DNA of 59,486 nt, taken from assembly GCA_947589425.1 (NCBI GenBank), contig CANQAV010000012.1:1-59486 (forward strand). The letters are read 5' to 3'. The stretch comes from Candidatus Gastranaerophilales bacterium (lineage in GTDB: Bacteria; Cyanobacteriota; Vampirovibrionia; Gastranaerophilales; Gastranaerophilaceae). The position numbers and the translations under genes were made by a program. Under the pieces are notes generated by a model. That model saw only the letters and a program-made list of their open reading frames with translations, made no database searches and had not been told where the DNA came from. This document shows, piece after piece, positions 53,089 to 59,486 of the stretch; positions within the stretch are counted from its first letter, which is position 1; each line of letters starts with the position of its first letter.

Positions 53089-54765
53089 TTATTTCAACAT
53101 GGTTTTACTTCTTAATTGCCTGTGGAATGTAATTGCAAACCTGTGAGCTTCATCTCTTATTCTTTGAAATAAATAAAGCGCACCCGAATTTACTGGCAGA
53201 ATAATCGGAGTGTTTTTATGGGGCAAAAATATTTCTTCTTCCCTTTTTGCCAAAGATACAACATCAAGCTCAAGTTTATATTCGTTCATTACCTGTACAA
53301 CGCCCGAAAGCTGACCTTTTCCGCCGTCTATAATAATAAGATCCGGAGCATCCGTCTGCCCTTGTACAATTCTTTTAAATCTTCTCGATAAAATTTCTCT
53401 TAAAGATTTAAAATCATCCACTTCCCCTTTTTCAATTGTCCTTAATTTATATTTTCGATATTTTGATTTTTTCGGCTGTCCGTTTTCAAAATATACTCCG
53501 GAAGCCACGGTATTTGTCCCTTGTATGTGAGAAATGTCATAGCATTCAATTGTGTGAGGAAATTTTTTTAATTTCAATTTCTCTTGAAGATAAGCACCTA
53601 TTTCATTGTAATCGTTTTGAATTTCGGTTAAATCTTTCAGTTTTTGCTGTTCGATATTAAAATCTGAATTTTTTTGCGCAATGGATAAAATTTCTTTATC
53701 TTTTTTTGTTGAGGCTTTTATTATGTTTACCTTTTTATTAAGCCTTAAAGAAAGCCATTTTTTATAAATTTCAACATCCGAAAAAGTATCCGATAAAATA
53801 ATTTTAGAAGGCAATTCCTCGTCATTGAGCATAATATAATATTCTCTTATTGCGCTTTGTATAATCTCGTCTCGATTGTTGTCCTCTAAAAATTGAGAAA
53901 AGGAAAAATCTTTTTTGTTGATAAGTCTGCCTTGTCTTATCTGTAGTATGGTGATACAGATAATTTTAGACGAATTTGATATTCCGATATAATCATAATC
54001 CGCATTTGTTGAATCAAGCACGACATTTTGCTTTTCAAGAGTTTTTTCAATATCGGATATGCTGTTCCTTAAAAGAAGGGCACGCTCAAAATCCTGTGTT
54101 TTGCTTGCCTTTTCCATTTCCTGCTTTAAAATTTTTGTCAGTTCTTTTCTTTTGCCCGATAAAAACAATTCCGCATTTTTTATGATTTTTTTATAATCTT
54201 CGCTTGAAATTTTGTTCTGGCAGGGGGCGCTGCATTGACCTATGTCGTAATAAAGACAGGGGCGGGATTTATATTTTGGTGTTTTGCATTTTTTTAAAGG
54301 AAAAATTTTTCCCAATATGTCTAATGTTGCATACATTGCCCTTGAATCGGTATATGGACCGTAATATTTTCCTTTAAGAGGGTTTTTGTTTGCTTTTCTT
54401 ACAACCAAAATTCTGGGATAGTCTTCTTTTGTAATTAAAAAATAAGGGAATTTTTTATCATCTTTTAAAAGAATGTTGTATTTTGGCTTATGTTTTTTTA
54501 TCAGTTCGTTTTCAAGAATTAATGCCTCAATTTCGGAATTTACGACAATGCATTCGATTTTTTTAATCTGAGGCACCATAACAAGAAGCTTGGGAGAATC
54601 TTTTTTATTTCCGACAAAATAGCTGTTTACCCTGTTATAGAGGTTTTTTGCTTTTCCTATGTAGATAATTTCGCCTGTTTTATCATAGTATTTATAACAC
54701 CCCGGAAGTTTGGGCATTAATTTAACCTGTTGTTTTACATTTTCATCAACTTTAAAAAAACTCAT
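53089..54765 (-). CDS. uvrC: Excinuclease ABC subunit C, short form
   Basis: This 558-residue protein has the GIY-YIG nuclease (GCYKYYDKTGEIIYIGKAKN, about 16-35), the UVR helical motif (TKILKQEMEKASKTQDFERA) and the RNase H-like nuclease with CYDISHIQG, IIIDGGKGQLSG and RDEAHRFAI. It makes both incisions in nucleotide-excision repair. It stops at FHRQLRSKTMLK, just where the C-terminal helix-hairpin-helix pair normally begins, so about 50-60 residues are missing. No such codons are present in the 54 bases before tRNA-Cys. A TG-T-TAGTAT element ends six bases before the ATG. Confidence 0.92.
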   Translation of the reverse strand: MSFFKVDENVKQQVKLMPKLPGCYKYYDKTGEIIYIGKAKNLYNRVNSYFVGNKKDSPKLLVMVPQIKKIECIVVNSEIEALILENELIKKHKPKYNILLKDDKKFPYFLITKEDYPRILVVRKANKNPLKGKYYGPYTDSRAMYATLDILGKIFPLKKCKTPKYKSRPCLYYDIGQCSAPCQNKISSEDYKKIIKNAELFLSGKRKELTKILKQEMEKASKTQDFERALLLRNSISDIEKTLEKQNVVLDSTNADYDYIGISNSSKIICITILQIRQGRLINKKDFSFSQFLEDNNRDEIIQSAIREYYIMLNDEELPSKIILSDTFSDVEIYKKWLSLRLNKKVNIIKASTKKDKEILSIAQKNSDFNIEQQKLKDLTEIQNDYNEIGAYLQEKLKLKKFPHTIECYDISHIQGTNTVASGVYFENGQPKKSKYRKYKLRTIEKGEVDDFKSLREILSRRFKRIVQGQTDAPDLIIIDGGKGQLSGVVQVMNEYKLELDVVSLAKREEEIFLPHKNTPIILPVNSGALYLFQRIRDEAHRFAITFHRQLRSKTMLK

Positions 54766-54780
54766 ATAAATATACTAACA
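54766..54780 (-). promoter_or_regulatory. Leaderless promoter of uvrC
   Basis: TG (complement of 54779-54780) and TAGTAT (complement of 54772-54777) end six bases before the uvrC ATG at 54765. There is no ribosome site. Confidence 0.55.
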
Positions 54781-54822
54781 TATTGAAAATATGTTATAAA
54801 CCACTTTTTTGTGGAATATTGT

Positions 54823-54835
54823 TACTACAGTAGTA
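54823..54835. promoter_or_regulatory. Palindrome in the uvrC divergent region
   Basis: TACTACAGTAGTA is a 6-base inverted repeat around one base, between uvrC and the forward gene at 54881. It could be an operator. It does not match the LexA boxes I know. Confidence 0.3.
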
Positions 54836-54880
54836 TGCATACAAAAAGCTTATTTGCGGTCACGGAAAGACAGGTGGATT

Positions 54881-55168
54881 ATGATACTAGAATTTAAAGT
54901 AGATGAATTATCAGTACAGGGTGCGTGGTTAAAAACGCTATACGATTTAATCGAAGAATTAAATTGTAAGTGCCAGACATTTATGGAAGAAAAATACAAC
55001 ACGAACAGAAACTGCTTTGCCCCTGTCCGTGTAGTTAAAATTTTTGGCTCAAATTCAATGTTAAGCTGGTTGAAATTGAGAATGGAAAGATATAACCATT
55101 TTATTGATTCGCTTAATTCTCAAGATGTTTTTTCAGCTTCGTTTTTAGATGAAGATGAAGCTATATAA
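54881..55168 (+). CDS. Small hypothetical protein
   Basis: This 95-residue protein (MILEFKVDELSVQGAWL...) is unrecognised. It is helical, with ELNCKCQTFMEEKYN and APVRVVKIFGSNSML, and no signal or membrane segment. AGGTGG lies four bases before the ATG at 54881; a longer frame from 54809 lacks a site. It is divergent from uvrC and overlaps the convergent L25 gene by eight bases. Confidence 0.55.
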   Translation: MILEFKVDELSVQGAWLKTLYDLIEELNCKCQTFMEEKYNTNRNCFAPVRVVKIFGSNSMLSWLKLRMERYNHFIDSLNSQDVFSASFLDEDEAI

Positions 55169-55439
55169 GCGCAAATTCAACGTTTAAAAATTCATTTGTA
55201 GCGTAATTCACCTGTAATTCTTGAATTTTAGCGTTTAATTTTTCTTTTCCCAATTGAATTTCCCAAACACTGTCTTTGTTGTTTTTATATTCCATTTCAA
55301 ATTCATGTGTATTAATTTGGATATTTTTAGACTCAATTCCTTTGCCGTATATTGAGCCGGGGAGATTTCCCGTGCTTCTTATTTGACGAGGGTTTTTGCC
55401 TTCTTCTCTAACTTCGGCGGTAATTTTAGCGTTTGCCAT
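55161..55439 (-). CDS. rplY: 50S ribosomal protein L25
   Basis: This 92-residue protein is the short, single-domain L25/Ctc form: KITAEVREEGKNPRQIRSTGNLPGSIYG in segments at residues 5-32, the 5S-rRNA-binding face, then WEIQLGKEKLNAKIQELQ. AAGGAG precedes the ATG. It lacks the C-terminal TL5 domain of longer homologues. Confidence 0.9.
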   Translation of the reverse strand: MANAKITAEVREEGKNPRQIRSTGNLPGSIYGKGIESKNIQINTHEFEMEYKNNKDSVWEIQLGKEKLNAKIQELQVNYATNEFLNVEFALI

Positions 55440-55514
55440 TTTATTCTCCTTGACTTAAATTTTTGCTTAAACTATTAATATAGAGTAACTTTATTATATT
55501 TGTTAAATAAAAAA

Positions 55515-56672
55515 ATGCAATTTTTATCAAAAACAGTTTTAAAAAAGTTTATAAAAGAAGAAATTAAAGGTGTGGGATTTGATGAAAGCTATGTTGAAAG
55601 CGCCGTTAAAAAACATACTTTTCTGTCAATTAAAATTTTTGATGTCACCCCTTCTCAGGCAACAATAATAAAACAAACGGCACTTTCGTGCGATTGTGAT
55701 TGTGCGGTTAACAGAGGGGTTATTGACTGTTCGATTAATTATTCAAATTGCATTCTGTCGGGAACGTTATCTCAAATTAAAAATGTTGCAAAAAAGCTTA
55801 TGCATCAGCCTTTTTCTCTTTCAAAACTTGCGGATAATTTATTTGAACAGCTGAATATTCAAACGCTTCCTCAAAAATCTCCTAAAATCATGGGTATTTT
55901 AAATATTACTTTAAATTCATTTTCGGACGGGGGAGAGTTTTTTGAAATTGATAAAGCAATTAACCATGCCGTTGATATGATTGAAGAAGGAGCTGATGTT
56001 ATTGATATCGGTGCTCAATCAACAAAACCGATGGCGGAGCTTATTAATACGGCATGTGAGCTCGAGCGTGTTATTCCCGTTGTAGCGGCGCTTAAGAGTG
56101 CATATCCCAATATTGAGATAAGTGTTGATACAATGAATTATGCCTGCGCCAAAGCATCAATTGAAGCAGGGGCGGATATTATTAATGATGTCAGCTTTTT
56201 TAACAACCCCGAATTTGCAAAACTTTGCTCTGAATTTGACAAAAAACTTGTCATAATGCATTCTCGAGGAAATTCAATGACAATGGATTCTCTGGCATTT
56301 TATTCAAATTTAATTGATGATATATATCAAGAACTTTACGAAAAAACCCAAAATGCCCTGTCTCAAGGGCTTAAAAAAGAGAATATAATTGTTGATGTCG
56401 GCTTTGGTTTTGCAAAAACAATTGAACAGAACTTTGAATTGCTGAATCGGATTAATGAATTTAAATCGCTCGGATATCCTATTTTGGCAGGTATTTCAAG
56501 GAAAAGATTTTTGCAGGATGTAATTAATACAAAAGAGCCTAAAGATGCCGATATTCAGACTTTGCTGGCATCAAGCTTTTTAATTCAGCAAAATGTTGAA
56601 TATATAAGAGTGCACAACTGTGCTCTTATAAAAGAGGCAAAGCTTTTTTGGGAAAGACTCAACGTAATTTAA
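55515..56672 (+). CDS. folP: Dihydropteroate synthase with N-terminal extension
   Basis: This 385-residue protein has the DHPS TIM barrel from about residue 125: IMGILNITLNSFSDGGEFF, VIDIGAQSTKP (pterin site), ISVDTMNY, DIINDVSFF and LAGISRKRF. It joins pterin pyrophosphate and p-aminobenzoate in folate synthesis. The first 120 residues are an extra domain also known from some Clostridial DHPS proteins. Start 55515 (ATG) is used over TTG 55500; neither has a ribosome site. Confidence 0.9.
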   Translation: MQFLSKTVLKKFIKEEIKGVGFDESYVESAVKKHTFLSIKIFDVTPSQATIIKQTALSCDCDCAVNRGVIDCSINYSNCILSGTLSQIKNVAKKLMHQPFSLSKLADNLFEQLNIQTLPQKSPKIMGILNITLNSFSDGGEFFEIDKAINHAVDMIEEGADVIDIGAQSTKPMAELINTACELERVIPVVAALKSAYPNIEISVDTMNYACAKASIEAGADIINDVSFFNNPEFAKLCSEFDKKLVIMHSRGNSMTMDSLAFYSNLIDDIYQELYEKTQNALSQGLKKENIIVDVGFGFAKTIEQNFELLNRINEFKSLGYPILAGISRKRFLQDVINTKEPKDADIQTLLASSFLIQQNVEYIRVHNCALIKEAKLFWERLNVI

Positions 56673-57102
56673 TTTTTGATTTTTTTGAAATTCTCGCCAA
56701 TACTTCATCAAAGCTTACAATCGGTTTAAAGTCAAATCCGCATCCTTCTTGTAATTGTGCGCCGAAAGAAAAAATTTCTTCGCTGGGGTAGTTTTTACAG
56801 ATTGAGGGTCTTTTTTTGTGGTCTTTACAGAGTTTTTTCTCTTTATCATACCAATCACATTCAAATATAAGACCGAAATCATCTTCCCCGATAACCGTTA
56901 TGTGATGATAGAAACTGTAATTGTCCGTTTTTTTAATTTCTTCAAATTCTTCCTTTGTTTTGATTACTTTTCCGCAGTGCCTTACATAAATATTTTGACA
57001 GCAAGCACCGCATTTTAGGCAGGAGCCCGTTCTGTAATATTTTTTTTTCAAGATTTTTGTATGGTAATATTTTTTTATTGTGTTACGGATTTTCGGAAAC
57101 AT
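56659..57102 (-). CDS. YkgJ-family cysteine-cluster protein
   Basis: This 147-residue protein has the family set CLKCGACCQNIYV, then ECDWYDKEKKLCKDHKKRP, SICKNYP and GCGF: about eight Cys that bind a zinc or iron-sulfur cluster. The role of the family is unknown. It overlaps the 3' end of folP by 14 bases (convergent) and the upstream gene by 20 bases. Confidence 0.85.
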   Translation of the reverse strand: MFPKIRNTIKKYYHTKILKKKYYRTGSCLKCGACCQNIYVRHCGKVIKTKEEFEEIKKTDNYSFYHHITVIGEDDFGLIFECDWYDKEKKLCKDHKKRPSICKNYPSEEIFSFGAQLQEGCGFDFKPIVSFDEVLARISKKSKIKLR

Positions 57103-57379
57103 CGTTTAAAAAGTCTTTATTTTCCAATATTTCTTGTATGAAATCATCTTCATCAAGCTTGATTTCACCATTAAATATTTTTTTTAAAACCAAAGCGTCG
57201 GCTTCTTTTTCGTCTGTTTGATGAAAAATTTTGCTAAAGTATTCAATGTCATGTTTTTTTTGTAACTTTTCTGCCTCTTCATTTTGCGCACAACTTTTTA
57301 TTACATCTTTATTTTTTTGATGCATTTTTTTTGATTTTATGTCTTTTGCGCTGTTTATGTTGTTGATTTTATCCGACAT
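57083..57379 (-). CDS. Small charged hypothetical protein
   Basis: This 98-residue Lys/Glu-rich helical protein is unrecognised. TATACA (complement of 57387-57392) ends seven bases before its ATG with no ribosome site, a probable leaderless start. It overlaps the YkgJ gene by 20 bases, so the two form an operon. Confidence 0.55.
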   Translation of the reverse strand: MSDKINNINSAKDIKSKKMHQKNKDVIKSCAQNEEAEKLQKKHDIEYFSKIFHQTDEKEADALVLKKIFNGEIKLDEDDFIQEILENKDFLNDVSENP

Positions 57380-57452
57380 GTTATTTTGTATACTTTAGTT
57401 CCATCATAGCTAAAATTATAGAACTAAATGCGACATGCCGCAATTAAGTTAA

Positions 57453-58049
57453 TTATTTGGAATGTAATTTTTCTCCCAGAAAATCATTTTTTTGATATTC
57501 ATAATTTTTTATATAATCAAGCGCATCTTTTGGAGATGACGTAATATGGTATAGTTTTTGGGAAATTTCGGGGGCGAATTTTTCTTTTATTGCATTTTGA
57601 AAAAATTCATTCAAAGAATTATAATATCCGTTCGTGTTTAAGATTACAATGGGTTTGTTGTTATAGCCGAGCTGTTTTTGAACAATCATTTCGCTGAGTT
57701 CTTCAAGAGTTCCAAACCCTCCGCAAAGAGCAATCACAGCTTGTGAAAGCTCGTCCATCTTTGCTTTTCTTTCTCTCATTCCTTTTGTTAAGATAAATTT
57801 TGTGCAATCACCGGGTTTAATTCCGATATTATAAAGCTTTTCGGGCATTACACCTATTATTTCGCTTCCGTGCATTCTTGCCGCATTTGTTACTTCGCCC
57901 ATTAAGCCGAGATTTGATGCGCCATAGACAATATTAAAATGATTTTTTGCTATTTCAACCCCTAATTCATAGGCTGATTGAAAATATATTTTATCAATGT
58001 CATTTGATGAACTTGCAAAAACGCAGATTGATTCAATTTTTGCTTCCAT
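57453..58049 (-). CDS. LOG-family Rossmann-fold nucleotide phosphoribohydrolase
   Basis: This 198-residue protein has the LOG/TIGR00730 signatures: ICVFASSS at the N-terminus, YGASNLGLMGEV, the MRERKAKMDELSQA segment and the catalytic CGGFGTLEELSE. Members hydrolyse nucleoside 5'-monophosphates to base and ribose 5-phosphate (cytokinin activation in plants). The bacterial role is usually purine turnover. AAGGAAAG precedes the ATG. Confidence 0.88.
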   Translation of the reverse strand: MEAKIESICVFASSSNDIDKIYFQSAYELGVEIAKNHFNIVYGASNLGLMGEVTNAARMHGSEIIGVMPEKLYNIGIKPGDCTKFILTKGMRERKAKMDELSQAVIALCGGFGTLEELSEMIVQKQLGYNNKPIVILNTNGYYNSLNEFFQNAIKEKFAPEISQKLYHITSSPKDALDYIKNYEYQKNDFLGEKLHSK

Positions 58050-58147
58050 ATTCTTTCCTTAATCCTTAAATAATAATATTTTAACAAAAAAATGTTTTTT
58101 TGTGTTTTGATATAAATAGTTAACATAAAAACATTTGAGAAACTTAT

Positions 58148-58828
58148 ATGGATTGTGCCAAAATTAACTGCGAGCCAAAACCGGCTGTAATTAAAAAGAA
58201 AAATATAAATAAAAAAGTTACGCTTGCAAGCGTTGCAGGAAGCGCCGCAGGTATTGCGGGGGCTTTAGGCGGAATATATTTAGCTTCCAGAAAGAACAAA
58301 ACACCGATAAACTTTAAAAATTATTCATATTCCGAAGGCGACGTTCTTTTAATTGGGGCAGGCTCCGTATTAGGCGGACTTGCGGGCGGATTAATCTCGG
58401 ATGATAAAAAAAATATAAAATCAAAGCTAAGAGAAGCTTCTCAGCAGTTTGTGGGAAGCATGGTTTTTCCGATAGGGATTCTTGCGGGCGTAAATAAACT
58501 GATTGATAATTATTTATTCAAATCTTCTTTAAATTTTTCATCAACTCAGCAAAAAGTAATAAAAGTATTAGCATGTGTCGCATCTTTAATTAGCGGTATG
58601 GAGCTTGGTAACAAGGTGATGAATATGGTTAACAATAAAATATTTAAAGAAGAAGTTAAACACGATGTTCGTCCGGAAGACTATCTTGTACATACGGATG
58701 ATTTATGCCTTTGCGCAAATATGCTGTTAAAAGATTTTAAATCCGTATCGGCAATTACTTCAAAGCTTCTGCCCCTTTCTTTTATAATTGCGGGCTCTAA
58801 AACTGGAGTTCAGCAATCGCGGGAATAA
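58148..58828 (+). CDS. Lineage-type membrane protein of unknown function
   Basis: I do not recognise this 226-residue protein. It has Gly/Ala-rich hydrophobic helices at about 24-48 (VTLASVAGSAAGIAGALGGIYLA), 64-84 (VLLIGAGSVLGGLAGGLI), 99-115 and 141-158 (LACVASLISGM). A Cys pair (LCLCANML) and a conserved-looking tail (LPLSFIIAGSKTGVQQ) follow. There is no signal peptide and no ribosome site. A membrane protein is likely; no function is assigned. Confidence 0.55.
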   Translation: MDCAKINCEPKPAVIKKKNINKKVTLASVAGSAAGIAGALGGIYLASRKNKTPINFKNYSYSEGDVLLIGAGSVLGGLAGGLISDDKKNIKSKLREASQQFVGSMVFPIGILAGVNKLIDNYLFKSSLNFSSTQQKVIKVLACVASLISGMELGNKVMNMVNNKIFKEEVKHDVRPEDYLVHTDDLCLCANMLLKDFKSVSAITSKLLPLSFIIAGSKTGVQQSRE

Positions 58829-58963
58829 GATATTTTAAGGTTATATTCCTTGCTTTTTGATTTGTTTATTATAGAGAATATTTTAAGCGATATTTTATAA
58901 GGGTTGATTTTTAGTTTTCAGCGTATAATAATTTATGTGTAAATTGAGTTTACTTTGAGGAAA

Positions 58964-59027
58964 GGTCAGTCTGAACCGGACTGCTCCAAGAGTAAACGCA
59001 AAAAGTGAAAATTGAATATCGCGGGAT
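58964..59027 (+). repeat. Upstream copy of the tRNA-fMet 5' flank
   Basis: This 64-base segment matches 59189-59251 apart from a few bases in the hairpin and one A deletion. It includes the first eight tRNA bases (CGCGGGAT), so the 5' end of the tRNA gene was duplicated with its flank. Both copies can fold CAGTCTG-type hairpins, one stem using a G-T pair. Confidence 0.75.
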
Positions 59028-59188
59028 ACTCTGCCGACGAAAAATGCGGTAGCCGGTGTTCCCAAACGAGCTTGCGAGGAGCAAGCGAGTTGGAACATTA
59101 CAACGGCGACGTAGGATAATCGAGCAATGCGAAGCACTTGCGAGATACCCACAGGAGCCAAATATGAATGGTTAACATTTTTCAAGAG

Positions 59189-59300
<112 letters not shown>

Positions 59301-59320
<20 letters not shown>

Positions 59321-59377
59321 TTTATCCTTCCACACGGAAGGATTTTTTATTATGGAGCTTACTTATACAGGCTCACA
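59301..59377 (+). repeat. tRNA 3'-end/terminator repeat, copy 1
   Basis: This 77-base segment, covering the last 20 tRNA bases, the terminator and 29 further bases, recurs exactly at 59410-59486, 109 bases on. Confidence 0.85.
59324..59348 (+). terminator. Terminator of tRNA-fMet
   Basis: ATCCTTCC-ACAC-GGAAGGAT followed by six T. Confidence 0.92.
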
Positions 59378-59409
59378 ATCTTCGCCAAAGCTCAGATGTT
59401 CGCTTTGTA

Positions 59410-59486
59410 AAATCCAGCTCCCGCAACCATTTATCCTTCCACACGGAAGGATTTTTTATTATGGAGCTTACTTATACAGGCTCACA
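59410..59486 (+). repeat. tRNA 3'-end/terminator repeat, copy 2
   Basis: An exact second copy of 59301-59377, including a partial tRNA 3' end without the rest of the gene and a second terminator hairpin (59433-59457). It reaches the window edge, so the repeat may continue. Confidence 0.85.

Overview
This is an AT-rich bacterial chromosome segment with about 60 supported genes and three tRNAs. No rRNA, CRISPR array or insertion sequence was found. The best fit is a gut, non-photosynthetic relative of Cyanobacteria (Vampirovibrionia/Gastranaerophilales type). This rests on several lineage-type proteins that start with a short tag ending in SFSG, TFKA or TFEA, on a group B-like [FeFe]-hydrogenase (anaerobic fermentation), and on a KdsD-type enzyme (Kdo, so an outer membrane). 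The taxon is inferred; there is no marker rRNA here.

Layout. 1-2.9 kb: an LprI-like secreted protein, a toxin-like protein overlapping a four-helix membrane protein (candidate toxin/immunity pair), and an NTF2-like protein. 2.9-5.4 kb: a TetR regulator and a DXS-like thiamine-diphosphate enzyme with a clear operator. 5.4-9.1 kb: a 926-residue repeat protein and a zinc-ribbon/FxLYD membrane protein. 9.1-13.0 kb: an accessory island with a broken PD-(D/E)XK gene, a WG-repeat protein plus a small membrane protein, an HNH nuclease, a WYL regulator and an unknown 140-residue protein. Two of its promoters carry the same 17-bp dyad in identical geometry. 13.0-13.8 kb: GC-richer repeats and tRNA-Phe. 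13.8-19.3 kb: one long reverse operon (PgpH-like, YbeY, DgkA, C_GCAxxG protein, two zinc dehydrogenases). 19.3-28.4 kb: a secreted GH13 enzyme, a CopG-type protein, cca/rsmE, grpE-dnaJ, a beta-propeller protein and an O-methyltransferase. 28.4-30.8 kb: Mini-III, a sensorless histidine kinase and a REC-GGDEF-like-REC protein. 30.9-36.7 kb: lineage proteins including a RelA/SpoT-like enzyme, pgi, ybaB-recR and a metzincin. 36.7-49.9 kb: housekeeping (endonuclease IV-like, fmt-like, trkH-trkA, ffh, hom-thrC-leuS, gltX, kdsD). 50-59.5 kb: a papain-like protein, [FeFe]-hydrogenase, tRNA-Cys, a short UvrC, L25, folP, a YkgJ-like protein, a LOG protein and initiator tRNA within duplicated flanks.

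Genes inside operons mostly have Shine-Dalgarno sites. At least nine genes, mostly first in their transcripts, instead carry a -10 element that ends 6-8 bases before the ATG and have no Shine-Dalgarno site, which suggests leaderless mRNAs.

The best candidates for something undescribed are (a) the WYL-controlled island at 9.1-13.0 kb, (b) the tagged RelA/SpoT-like, papain-like and repeat proteins, which may be a lineage-specific exported or effector set, and (c) the toxin/immunity-like pair at 0.6-2.1 kb.
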